Positions 6,600 through 14,304 of a DNA stretch of 38,297 nt are shown here, piece after piece. The notes under the pieces were generated by a model. That model worked only from the letters and a program-made list of their open reading frames with translations. It had not been told where the DNA came from and made no database searches. This stretch comes from an uncultured Cetobacterium sp. (GTDB lineage: Bacteria > Fusobacteriota > Fusobacteriia > Fusobacteriales > Fusobacteriaceae). Position numbers and translations under genes: made by a program. Where the stretch lies: the NCBI RefSeq assembly GCF_947038635.1, contig NZ_CAMQXC010000009.1, positions 1-38,297 of the forward strand. The letters run 5' to 3'. The first letter of the stretch is position 1; each line of letters starts with the position of its first letter.

Positions 6600-7536
6600 T
6601 TTTATTCCTAAAAATGGGGAGGAAGAAAAATTTTTAAAAGTATATGAAAAATTAAAAAACGAAGGTATAACAGGTATAGAAACAATAATTGGAGATCATT
6701 TGCCTTTAAAAAGTTATGAAAGATATCCTATAAAAGGAGTGCACCTATTATATTATCCTACTTGGTTAGAGTTTTGGAAAGAAGATATGGAAAAGGTAAG
6801 AGAAGATTTTTACAATGATGAAGGAATATTAAATTATTATCGTTCTTTTAAAAAAGAGATTTTATTAGAAACTTTTAAAAAACAATTTGAAGATGCTAAA
6901 AAAATTAAAGTAAAGTATTTAGTTTTTCATGTTTCACATGTAAGGCCGAAAGATATATTTACATGTAATTTTGATTATACATCTATAGAGGTATTAGATG
7001 AGACTTTGAAAATAGTGAATGAAGTTTTTAAAGGTGATGGACCATTACTGCTTTTTGAAAATTTACCGTGGCCAGGATTAACTTTAAAGGACTACGGATT
7101 AACAAAATATTTTTTTGAAAGAGTAAAATATGAAAACAAAGGTTTTTTATTAGATTTATCCCATATAATATGTACAGAAAAAAATATAAAGAGTTTTCAA
7201 GAAGCTGATAAATATATTTTGAATAAAATAAAGGAATTAAAAGAATTAAATAAATTTATATATGGTGTTCATATAAACGGGATAGAATTTAAAAATTATT
7301 TTGAAAAAGATTTTTCTAGCGAAATAAAAGAATGGTCAAATGAAGATAGAAATGGAAAATTTAAGATTGAGTGGGAACATATGAAAAACCTTGATCCCCA
7401 TAAAATTTATAGAGGAAATTTAAAGTTAATATTAAATAGTCTACCAAATTTAAAATATATAAATTTAGAATTAAATTTTTCATCTGTTGATCATTTAGAA
7501 GAGGTTGTTAGAGAACAATTAAATTATATAAAATAA
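6586..7536 (+). CDS. Xylose-isomerase/endonuclease-IV-like TIM-barrel protein, function unknown
   Basis: A 316-residue soluble protein of the sugar-phosphate isomerase/epimerase (AP-endonuclease family 2) fold. Barrel-strand motifs occur in the usual order: YLVFHVSHVR (His115, His118), LLFENLPWPG (Glu158), GFLLDLSH (Asp190, His193), YGVHINGIE (His229) and a late INLELN (Glu). This spacing is that of a divalent-metal site in the superfamily, so it is probably an active metalloenzyme; the substrate is unknown. The start ATG lies inside the btuF-like gene (14-nt overlap), which implies translational coupling and a job linked to the imported ligand. It has no recognisable CbiZ or BtuR motifs. No terminator is visible after it; ricT has its own promoter. 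Confidence 0.75.
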   Translation: MISFSFIPKNGEEEKFLKVYEKLKNEGITGIETIIGDHLPLKSYERYPIKGVHLLYYPTWLEFWKEDMEKVREDFYNDEGILNYYRSFKKEILLETFKKQFEDAKKIKVKYLVFHVSHVRPKDIFTCNFDYTSIEVLDETLKIVNEVFKGDGPLLLFENLPWPGLTLKDYGLTKYFFERVKYENKGFLLDLSHIICTEKNIKSFQEADKYILNKIKELKELNKFIYGVHINGIEFKNYFEKDFSSEIKEWSNEDRNGKFKIEWEHMKNLDPHKIYRGNLKLILNSLPNLKYINLELNFSSVDHLEEVVREQLNYIK

Positions 7537-7558
7537 ATTCTTAAAAGACAAAAAAATA

Positions 7559-7567
7559 TGATATACT
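7559..7567 (+). promoter_or_regulatory. Extended -10 promoter upstream of ricT
   Basis: TGATATACT fits TGnTATAAT with one mismatch. The -35 region (about 7539, tcttaa) is weak. It lies 39 nt before the ricT ATG. Confidence 0.45.
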
Positions 7568-7605
7568 TTATAGTATAGAACGTTAAGATTTTCGCGGGAG
7601 GATAT

Positions 7606-8589
7606 ATGACACAAGGAAATTTAGATATAGATAAAAATATAGATGAAACTACAATAAAAGAGAATGAAAATATAAAAGAGGAAAATCAAGATGAGGTAGT
7701 ATCAGATCCAAATAAATTATATAATATATTAGGTGTAATGTTTGAAACTACTAAAAAAAGATATAGCTTTGAAATTGTGGATGAAGTAGAGTATAAAAAA
7801 GGTGATAAAGTAATAGTAGATACTATTAGAGGTAAAGAAATCGGGGTTGTTTATGGTGGTCCAATGCAGCTTCCTGAAAGAGTATTAGTATTACCACTTA
7901 AACCTGTAATAAAAAAAGCTAGTGAGGAAGAGATTCAAAAATATGAAGTACTTCGTCAAGAAGCTAGAGAAGCATTTAAAGTTTGTAAAGAAAGAATTAT
8001 TCATCATAAACTACCTATGAAATTAATAGAGACAGAATATACGTTTGACAAAACAAAGTTAATATTTTATTTCACAGCAGAAGGAAGAATTGACTTTAGA
8101 GATTTAGTAAAAGATCTTGCAAATATATTTAAACTAAGAATAGAGTTAAGACAGATTGGTGTTAGAGATGAAGCAAGAATACTTGGAAATATAGGAGTAT
8201 GTGGAAAAGAACTATGTTGTAGAACATTTATAAATAAGTTTGATTCAGTATCAATAAAAATGGCAAGAGATCAAGGATTAGTAATAAATCCAACTAAAAT
8301 ATCAGGAGTATGTGGACGTTTACTTTGTTGTATAAATTATGAATATAAGCAATATGAAGAAGCTTTAAGAGTTTATCCAGCCGTAAATCAATTTGTTAAA
8401 ACTCAAAAAGGAGAAGGAAAAGTAACAAGTATAAGTCCGTTAAATGGGTTTTTATATGTAGATGTTGAAGGAAAAGGAATTATGAAGGTTCTTATTGATG
8501 AGATAAAATTCAATAAAAAAGAAGCAAAAAAATTACAAAATGTTTTATCAACAGAAGAGCTTCAACATAAGGTTTTAGAAAAGGAGTAA
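7606..8589 (+). CDS. ricT: PSP1-domain protein RicT (YaaT)
   Basis: A 327-residue cytosolic protein. An acidic, asparagine-rich N-terminal tail (about 1-38) precedes the PSP1 core. Hallmarks are GDKVIVDTIRGKEIGVV and the paired cysteine motifs IGVCGKELCCRTF and SGVCGRLLCCINYEY, which are the [4Fe-4S]-ligating cysteines in the Ric complex. In B. subtilis RicT works with RicA and RicF on RNase Y-dependent mRNA maturation and on Spo0A phosphorylation. No sporulation role is expected in this diderm. The start ATG follows gggagg. trmN6 follows 9 nt downstream; yaaT and yabB are also close in B. subtilis, which supports the pairing. Confidence 0.9.
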   Translation: MTQGNLDIDKNIDETTIKENENIKEENQDEVVSDPNKLYNILGVMFETTKKRYSFEIVDEVEYKKGDKVIVDTIRGKEIGVVYGGPMQLPERVLVLPLKPVIKKASEEEIQKYEVLRQEAREAFKVCKERIIHHKLPMKLIETEYTFDKTKLIFYFTAEGRIDFRDLVKDLANIFKLRIELRQIGVRDEARILGNIGVCGKELCCRTFINKFDSVSIKMARDQGLVINPTKISGVCGRLLCCINYEYKQYEEALRVYPAVNQFVKTQKGEGKVTSISPLNGFLYVDVEGKGIMKVLIDEIKFNKKEAKKLQNVLSTEELQHKVLEKE

Positions 8590-8598
8590 TAAAAGAAA

Positions 8599-9273
8599 AT
8601 GATTTTTGAAAATGAAGATATAGCTAATATTTGTGAAGGATACACTTTAATTCAAAAAAAAGAAGGATTTAGATTTGGAACTGATGCGGTTTTATTAGCT
8701 AATTTTTTCAATGGAAAGAAAAATTCTAAAATATTAGAAATTGGAACAGGAAATGGTATAATTCCAGTATTATTATGTGCCAAAGATAAGATATCTAAAA
8801 TAAAAGCAGTAGAGATTCAAAAAGAAATTGCAGATTTAGCAATTAGAAATGTTAAAAGAAATGGATTAGAGGATAGAATAGAAGTTGTTAATATGGATAT
8901 AAAAAATATCCAAGAAGGAAATACATATGATTATATAATTTCAAATCCACCGTATATGGTTTTAGATGGAAAAGAGATTAATGATAAAGATATAAAAAGT
9001 ATAGCAAGGCATGAAATAAAGCTTAACTTGAAAGAGTTTGTAGCAAATGCTAAGAGGTTATTAAAACCAAGAGGTGAACTTTTCATGGTACATAAAAGCT
9101 ATAGATTTTTAGAGATTTCAGAAGAGCTTATAAAAAATGGATTTTCAGTTAAAAGAGTTAAATTTGTTCATTATTCAAAAGATAAAGACTCAAGTATTGT
9201 TTTAATTGAAGCTAGCAAAGGGAGAAAAAACATATTAAAAATTGAAACTCCAATTTTTTTAAACGATAATTAG
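8599..9273 (+). CDS. trmN6: tRNA1(Val) A37 N6-methyltransferase (TrmN6/YfiC family)
   Basis: A 224-residue SAM-dependent class I methyltransferase. It has GFRFGTDAVLLANFF (the family N-terminal signature), motif I ILEIGTGNGIIPVLL (about 46-60), and the adenine-N6 catalytic motif NPPYM (about 117-121). These match YfiC-type enzymes that methylate A37 of tRNA-Val. The assignment is by family; the tRNA target in this organism is inferred. It is co-transcribed with ricT, with an aaggag sequence overlapping the ricT stop region. A hairpin lies between it and uvrB. Confidence 0.85.
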   Translation: MIFENEDIANICEGYTLIQKKEGFRFGTDAVLLANFFNGKKNSKILEIGTGNGIIPVLLCAKDKISKIKAVEIQKEIADLAIRNVKRNGLEDRIEVVNMDIKNIQEGNTYDYIISNPPYMVLDGKEINDKDIKSIARHEIKLNLKEFVANAKRLLKPRGELFMVHKSYRFLEISEELIKNGFSVKRVKFVHYSKDKDSSIVLIEASKGRKNILKIETPIFLNDN

Positions 9274-9284
9274 AGATACTTTAA

Positions 9285-9310
9285 GGGAGAGGAGCTACCT
9301 CTCCCTATTT
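9285..9310 (+). terminator. Hairpin, probable weak terminator, between trmN6 and uvrB
   Basis: GGGAGAGG (9285-9292) and CCTCTCCC (9298-9305) form a perfect 8-bp GC-rich stem with a 5-nt loop. It is followed only by TATTTTAA. The short U-run makes full termination uncertain. Confidence 0.55.
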
Positions 9311-9329
9311 TAATGGAGGTGTCACAAAG

Positions 9330-11300
9330 ATGTTTAAATTAAATTCAAAATATAGTCCAACAGGAGATCAGCCAGAAGCAATTAAAAAATTGATTAAAGG
9401 ACTAGATGAAGGTATAAAGGATCAAACTTTATTGGGGGTAACTGGATCAGGAAAGACATTCACAATAGCTAATATAATAAAAGAGAGTGGTAGGCCAGCA
9501 TTGATATTAGCTCCAAATAAAACATTGGCAGCGCAGTTATTTGCAGAGTATAGAAGCTTTTTTCCTGAAAATGCAGTAGAATATTTTGTTTCATACTATG
9601 ATTATTATCAACCAGAAGCTTATATAGCAACAACAGATACCTATATAGAGAAAGATTCATCTATAAATGATGAGATAGATAAATTTAGAAATGCAGCAAC
9701 AGCTGCTTTAATAAATAGAAAAGATGTTATAATTGTAGCTTCAGTATCTGCAATTTATGGACTTGGATCACCAGAAACTTATAAAAATTTAACTATAGCA
9801 ATTGACAAAAAAACAGGTTATAGTAGAAAAAAGTTAATCTCAAAATTGATAGAGTTACGATATGAAAGAAATGATATTGCTTTTGAAAGAGGTAAGTTTA
9901 GGGTAAAGGGAGATGTAATAGATATATATCCATCTTATATGGAGAATGGTTATAGAATAGAATTTTGGGGAGATGAAATTGAAGAAATCTCTGAAATAAA
10001 TACATTGACAGGTCAAAAGATAAAAAGAAATTTAGAAAGAGTTGCAATTTCTCCTGCTACTCACTATGTAACAGAAGAGGGAGAACAAGAAAGAATTATA
10101 GAGGAGATAAGAAAAGATTTAAAAAAAGAAGTAAAAGAGTTTGAAGAAAAAGGAAAGCTTTTGGAAGCTCAGAGATTAAAACAAAGAACAGATTATGATT
10201 TAGAGATGATAAGAGAAGTTGGTTACTGTAAAGGAATTGAAAATTATTCAAGATATTTAACACATAAAAAACCAGGAGACAAACCGGATACATTAATGGA
10301 TTATTTTCCTAAAGATTTTATTGTTTATATAGATGAATCTCATATTGGTGTTCCTCAAATAAGAGGGATGTATAATGGTGATAGAGCAAGAAAGACGGCT
10401 TTAGTTGAAAATGGATTTAGATTAAAATCAGCTCTAGATAATAGACCTTTGACTTTTGAAGAGTTTAGAGAAAATTGTGGTCAAACAATTTTTGTTTCAG
10501 CCACTCCTGGAGATTTTGAGATAGAAAAATCTAAAGGATATATAGCTGAGCAACTAATTAGGCCAACAGGAATTTTAGATCCAGTTATAGAGGTAAGAGA
10601 AACTAAAAATCAAGTAGATGACCTTTTAGATGAGATTAGAAAGAATGCTTTAAAAAAGGAAAGAGTTCTAATAACTACTTTAACTAAAAAGATGGCTGAA
10701 GAATTAACAGAGTATTATATAACTTTAGGTGTTAAAGTAAAATATATGCATTCAGATATAGATACTTTAGAAAGAATTGAGATTATTAGAGGATTAAGAA
10801 AAGGTGAATTTGACGTTTTAATTGGAATAAATTTATTGAGAGAGGGTCTGGATATACCTGAAGTATCATTAGTCGCTATTTTGGAGGCTGACAAAGAGGG
10901 GTTTTTAAGAAGTAAAAGGTCTTTAGTTCAAACAATAGGAAGAGCAGCTAGAAATGTTGATGGAAGAGTAATATTGTATGGTGATGTTATAACTGATTCA
11001 ATGAAATATGCTATTGAAGAAACTAAGAGAAGAAGAAGAAAGCAAGGAGAATACAACTTATTAAATAATATAGAACCTAAAACGATTTTTAGAGAAGTTT
11101 CAGAATCTTTATTTAATTGGGAAGCTGAAGAGGAAAAAATAGTTGAAACTAAGCATTTCACAAGCAAAGAGGATATTGAAAAAGAGGTAAAAAAATTAAT
11201 TAAAGAGATAAAAGTATTATCTGAAGAGTTGAACTTTGAAAAAGCTATAGAAAAAAGAGACGAGATGAACAAACTAAAATTGATGTTATTAGAGATGTAG
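9330..11300 (+). CDS. uvrB: Excinuclease ABC subunit B
   Basis: A 656-residue damage-verification helicase of nucleotide excision repair that works with UvrA and UvrC. It has Walker A GVTGSGKT (about 38-45), LAPNKTLAAQL, the beta-hairpin region YFVSYYDYYQPEAY, and IDESHIGVPQIRGMYNGDRARK (motif II). It also has VSATPGDFE, the motif V/VI regions INLLREGLDIPEVSLVAILEADKEGFLRS and QTIGRAARN, and a C-terminal UVR domain (about 620-655) that binds UvrC. The length is normal. The start ATG follows tggaggtg. xseA begins 9 nt after its stop. Confidence 0.97.
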   Translation: MFKLNSKYSPTGDQPEAIKKLIKGLDEGIKDQTLLGVTGSGKTFTIANIIKESGRPALILAPNKTLAAQLFAEYRSFFPENAVEYFVSYYDYYQPEAYIATTDTYIEKDSSINDEIDKFRNAATAALINRKDVIIVASVSAIYGLGSPETYKNLTIAIDKKTGYSRKKLISKLIELRYERNDIAFERGKFRVKGDVIDIYPSYMENGYRIEFWGDEIEEISEINTLTGQKIKRNLERVAISPATHYVTEEGEQERIIEEIRKDLKKEVKEFEEKGKLLEAQRLKQRTDYDLEMIREVGYCKGIENYSRYLTHKKPGDKPDTLMDYFPKDFIVYIDESHIGVPQIRGMYNGDRARKTALVENGFRLKSALDNRPLTFEEFRENCGQTIFVSATPGDFEIEKSKGYIAEQLIRPTGILDPVIEVRETKNQVDDLLDEIRKNALKKERVLITTLTKKMAEELTEYYITLGVKVKYMHSDIDTLERIEIIRGLRKGEFDVLIGINLLREGLDIPEVSLVAILEADKEGFLRSKRSLVQTIGRAARNVDGRVILYGDVITDSMKYAIEETKRRRRKQGEYNLLNNIEPKTIFREVSESLFNWEAEEEKIVETKHFTSKEDIEKEVKKLIKEIKVLSEELNFEKAIEKRDEMNKLKLMLLEM

Positions 11301-11309
11301 GAGTGAGCT

Positions 11310-12509
11310 ATGGAAGAGAAAATTTATAGTGTAACAGAGTTTAATAAAATGGTAAAAGGATATATAGATGAAAATCCGAACTTTCAAGAGTTTTTTTTAA
11401 AAGGGGAGCTTTCAGGAATAACATATTATAAAAGTGGTCATTTATATTTTACTTTAAAAGATAAACAGAGTCAGATAAAATGCGCGGCATTTAATTATAA
11501 ATTTAAAAGAATAGCTGAAGATTTAAAAGAGGGAGATTCTGTAAAGATATTTGGAGATGTTGGTTTCTATGAAGCTAGAGGAGATTTTCAGGTATTAGTT
11601 AGACATGTACAAAAAGAAGATAAGCTTGGTGAGATGTTTGCAAAGTTAGAAAAGTTAAAGAAGGATTTAGAAAGAGAAGGATTATTCTCGCCATTATTTA
11701 AAAAAGTTTTACCTAAATATCCAAAGGCGATAGGAGTTGTAACAGCATATACAGGAGCAGCATTTCATGATATAGTAAATACAGCAAGAAAAAGATTTGA
11801 AAATATAGATATTTATATCTATTCAGCTAAAGTTCAAGGGGTAGGAGCTAAAGAAGAGATTGTAAAAGGTATTGAAACATTAAATAAAGTACCAGAAATA
11901 GATTTAATTATTGCAGGTAGAGGTGGAGGAAGTGTTGAAGATTTATGGGCTTTTAACGAAGAAGAGGTAACAAGGGCATTTTTTCAAAGTGAAAAACCAA
12001 TAATATCAGCTGTAGGTCATGAGATAGATAATTTATTATCTGATTTAGTGGCAGACGTTAGAGCAGCAACTCCAACTCAAGCAATAGAAATATCTATTCC
12101 TGTAAAAAAAGAGATAGAAAAGCAATTGTTAGAAAAAGAAAAAAGAGTAAAAGATAGTATCAATAGAGTAATAAAAAAGAAAAAAGATGAGATAAAGCAG
12201 TTACAAAATAGTTATGTACTAAAGAATTTTATAAAGGCTATAGAGGAAAAAAATCAAATGTTAGTATCAAAAGAGGAAAAACTTGAAGATATTATGAAAA
12301 AAATATTTAAAAATAAAAGTCATGAGTTAGAAGTGTGTACAGAAAAAATAATTGCTTTAAATCCTTTAAATGTCTTAAAAAGAGGTTATAGTATAACTAA
12401 AATAGGTGATAAAGTAATAAAAGAAAGTTCTCAAGTAAAACTTGGGGATTCAATTGAAACAACTATAAAAAATGGAAAAATAATTAGTAGAATAGAGGAG
12501 ATTATTTAA
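11310..12509 (+). CDS. xseA: Exodeoxyribonuclease VII large subunit
   Basis: A 399-residue XseA. It has an N-terminal OB fold (FFLKGELSGITYYKSGHLYFTLKDKQSQIKCAAF, about 27-60) and the catalytic core with IGVVTAYTGAAFHDIVNTARKRF and LIIAGRGGGSVEDLWAFNEEEV. It also carries ISAVGHEIDNLLSDLVADVRAATPTQA, then a long lysine/glutamate-rich coiled coil (about 270-350) and the small C-terminal RGYSITK domain. The enzyme degrades single-stranded DNA from both ends with XseB. No xseB is seen here, although the two are often adjacent. The next gene starts 1 nt after the stop. Confidence 0.95.
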   Translation: MEEKIYSVTEFNKMVKGYIDENPNFQEFFLKGELSGITYYKSGHLYFTLKDKQSQIKCAAFNYKFKRIAEDLKEGDSVKIFGDVGFYEARGDFQVLVRHVQKEDKLGEMFAKLEKLKKDLEREGLFSPLFKKVLPKYPKAIGVVTAYTGAAFHDIVNTARKRFENIDIYIYSAKVQGVGAKEEIVKGIETLNKVPEIDLIIAGRGGGSVEDLWAFNEEEVTRAFFQSEKPIISAVGHEIDNLLSDLVADVRAATPTQAIEISIPVKKEIEKQLLEKEKRVKDSINRVIKKKKDEIKQLQNSYVLKNFIKAIEEKNQMLVSKEEKLEDIMKKIFKNKSHELEVCTEKIIALNPLNVLKRGYSITKIGDKVIKESSQVKLGDSIETTIKNGKIISRIEEII

Positions 12510-12510
12510 A

Positions 12511-13131
12511 ATGAAAAAATTAATAGGAATATTATTTCTTTTTCTTAGTTTAATAGCTTTAGGTGATCAAAGACCACAATATATTCAAAGTCTAGAAAGC
12601 CAAATAGCGAGAGAAGATGATAGAGATAAGGCGGCAGTTCTTTTAAAAGAGTATGAAAAATATTTTAAAAGTTATATAAACTCTATAAGTGGAGATGAAA
12701 ATCAGGTTTTCTATTTAGGAGATCAATATTTTAGAAATAGAAAATATGAAAGAGCAGCACAAATTTTTAGTAGCAATATAGATAGTTCTAGAAATTTGTT
12801 TGGAGCAGCAACAAGTTATAGATTTATTGGAGATTATAATAAAGCAATTGATTTTTATAGCGTTGCAATTAGTATTGAGCCTAGTATGAAAGAAGCTTAT
12901 TTAGGAAGAGGATTAGCATATAGAAATTTAGGGAGATACAATAAAGCAATAGATGATATTCAAATATATATGAACTATGCACCTAGTGTAGAAGGATTTT
13001 TAGCTTTAGGAGATATTTACTTGGCTGAAAAGAAAATTGATAGAGCAAGAGAAGTTTTACAAGAAGGAAGAAGATTATATCCACAGTCAAAAGAGATAAG
13101 TAATATGTTAACGTCTACATATTCTAGATAA
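12511..13131 (+). CDS. Secreted TPR-repeat protein
   Basis: A 206-residue protein with a signal peptide (MKKLIGILFLFLSLIALG, about 1-18), so probably periplasmic. From about residue 70 it contains four tandem TPR-like helical pairs, for example FYLGDQYFRNRKYERAAQIF, SYRFIGDYNKAIDFYSVAISIEP, AYLGRGLAYRNLGRYNKAIDDI and LALGDIYLAEKKIDRAREVL. TPRs are protein-interaction scaffolds. No partner can be named. It lies tightly between xseA (1 nt) and dprA (12 nt), so it shares their transcript without an obvious functional link. Confidence 0.82.
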   Translation: MKKLIGILFLFLSLIALGDQRPQYIQSLESQIAREDDRDKAAVLLKEYEKYFKSYINSISGDENQVFYLGDQYFRNRKYERAAQIFSSNIDSSRNLFGAATSYRFIGDYNKAIDFYSVAISIEPSMKEAYLGRGLAYRNLGRYNKAIDDIQIYMNYAPSVEGFLALGDIYLAEKKIDRAREVLQEGRRLYPQSKEISNMLTSTYSR

Positions 13132-13143
13132 AAGAGGTGACAG

Positions 13144-14208
13144 ATGGAGTGGTATCGATTAAAATTAATGGGTTTGAAAAATAGTAAAATTAGAGCTTTA
13201 ATGGGATACAATAAACGATATAAAGATATTTTTGCTGATTTAGATAAACTTACAAATATGTTGAATTTGACCACAGACGATACCAGATTGATAGAAAATT
13301 CAAAATACTGTGAAAAATATTTGGAGGTTATGGATTATTTAGAGCGAAACAGGATAGGCTTAATTAGTATTAACGATTATAGATATCCTGATAGTTTGAA
13401 AAATATAGCAAAACCTCCACTTTTTCTTTTTTATAAAGGAAACATAGAACTTTTAAGTAAAAATAAAATGATTTCCATAGTAGGTACAAGAAGATCAACA
13501 AAGTATGGAGAACTTTGTTGTGAAAGAGCAGTTAAAGATTTAGTTGATGGAGAAGTAGTTATTGTAAGCGGATTAGCTTTAGGAATAGATTCAATAGTTC
13601 ACAAGGAAGTATTAAAGTATAAAGGTAATACTATTGCTGTTTTAGGATGTGGAATAGATATATTTTACCCAAGAACAAATATCAAATTAAGAGATGAGAT
13701 AGAACGAAAAGGATTAGTGATATCAGAATTTCCAATAGGAATGAGGCCAACACCTAAAAATTTTCCAATAAGAAATAGAATAATAGCTGGCTTATCTAAA
13801 GGAACTGTAGTAGTCGAAAGTTCTTCAAAAGGAGGAAGTTTAATAACTGCGAGTATAGCTTTAGAAGAGGGAAGAGATGTTTTTGCTTTTCCTGGAGATG
13901 TGACATATCCATTATCCCAAGGATGTAATGAATTAATAAAGTTGTCTCAAGCTAAATTAATAGTATCTGGTGAAGATATATTAAATGAGTACAGCTGGTT
14001 AAAAATAAGTGAAGATGGAAAAAAATTAAATAAATTAATTGGAATAAAACTAAAAATATATAGTGTATTAAAAACGAAAATGCATTTAGAAGAAATAAGA
14101 AAAGAAGTTTCTTGTGAAACTAGTGAATTATTGAGTAATTTAATGGAATTAGAAATAGAGGGTTATATTCAAAGCTTACCAGCAGGACACTACAGAAGAC
14201 GTTTATAA
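13144..14208 (+). CDS. dprA: DNA-processing protein DprA (Smf)
   Basis: A 354-residue protein. An N-terminal helical (SAM-like) part (about 1-90) is followed by the Rossmann core with ISIVGTRRSTKYGE, VIVSGLALGIDSIVHKEVL, IAVLGCGIDIFYPRTN and GLVISEFPIG..P.P.NFPIRNRIIAGLSKGTVVVESSSKGGSLITASIALEEGR, all DprA signatures. A winged-helix C-terminus follows (about 300-354). It loads RecA on incoming single-stranded DNA during natural transformation. recA is also in this window, but no other competence genes are seen. It precedes topA as in B. subtilis (smf-topA-trmFO-codV). The start follows agaggtga. Confidence 0.95.
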   Translation: MEWYRLKLMGLKNSKIRALMGYNKRYKDIFADLDKLTNMLNLTTDDTRLIENSKYCEKYLEVMDYLERNRIGLISINDYRYPDSLKNIAKPPLFLFYKGNIELLSKNKMISIVGTRRSTKYGELCCERAVKDLVDGEVVIVSGLALGIDSIVHKEVLKYKGNTIAVLGCGIDIFYPRTNIKLRDEIERKGLVISEFPIGMRPTPKNFPIRNRIIAGLSKGTVVVESSSKGGSLITASIALEEGRDVFAFPGDVTYPLSQGCNELIKLSQAKLIVSGEDILNEYSWLKISEDGKKLNKLIGIKLKIYSVLKTKMHLEEIRKEVSCETSELLSNLMELEIEGYIQSLPAGHYRRRL

Positions 14209-14230
14209 ATGGGAAACTTGGTACCCTTAG

Positions 14231-14259
14231 TTGATTTTTTTATCAATTTCTAATATAAT
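14231..14259 (+). promoter_or_regulatory. Promoter of topA
   Basis: TTGATT (14231-14236), 17-nt spacer, TATAAT (14254-14259). The transcript would start near 14266, leaving almost no leader for an ATG at 14272 and so favouring the later GTG start of topA. Confidence 0.7.
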
Positions 14260-14304
14260 TAAGAGCGAATAATGTATATAGAGAAAAAATTAGGGGTGAA
14301 AATA

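Noticed and set aside
6586-7536. DUF692/MNIO copper-peptide-type enzyme (TglH/MbnB)
   Set aside because: Strand motifs fit general xylose-isomerase-like barrels better, and no precursor-peptide gene is nearby.
10928-11272. Minus-strand ORF of 114 aa
   Set aside because: It is a shadow of uvrB with low-complexity S/F/L composition and no ribosome-binding site. The same applies to the other minus-strand ORFs listed under real genes.
14231-14246. TTGAT-TTTTTT-ATCAA as an FNR-type operator before topA
   Set aside because: The half-site TTGAT is simply the -35 box, and the spacing differs from the usual N4. Chance is likely in an AT-rich region.
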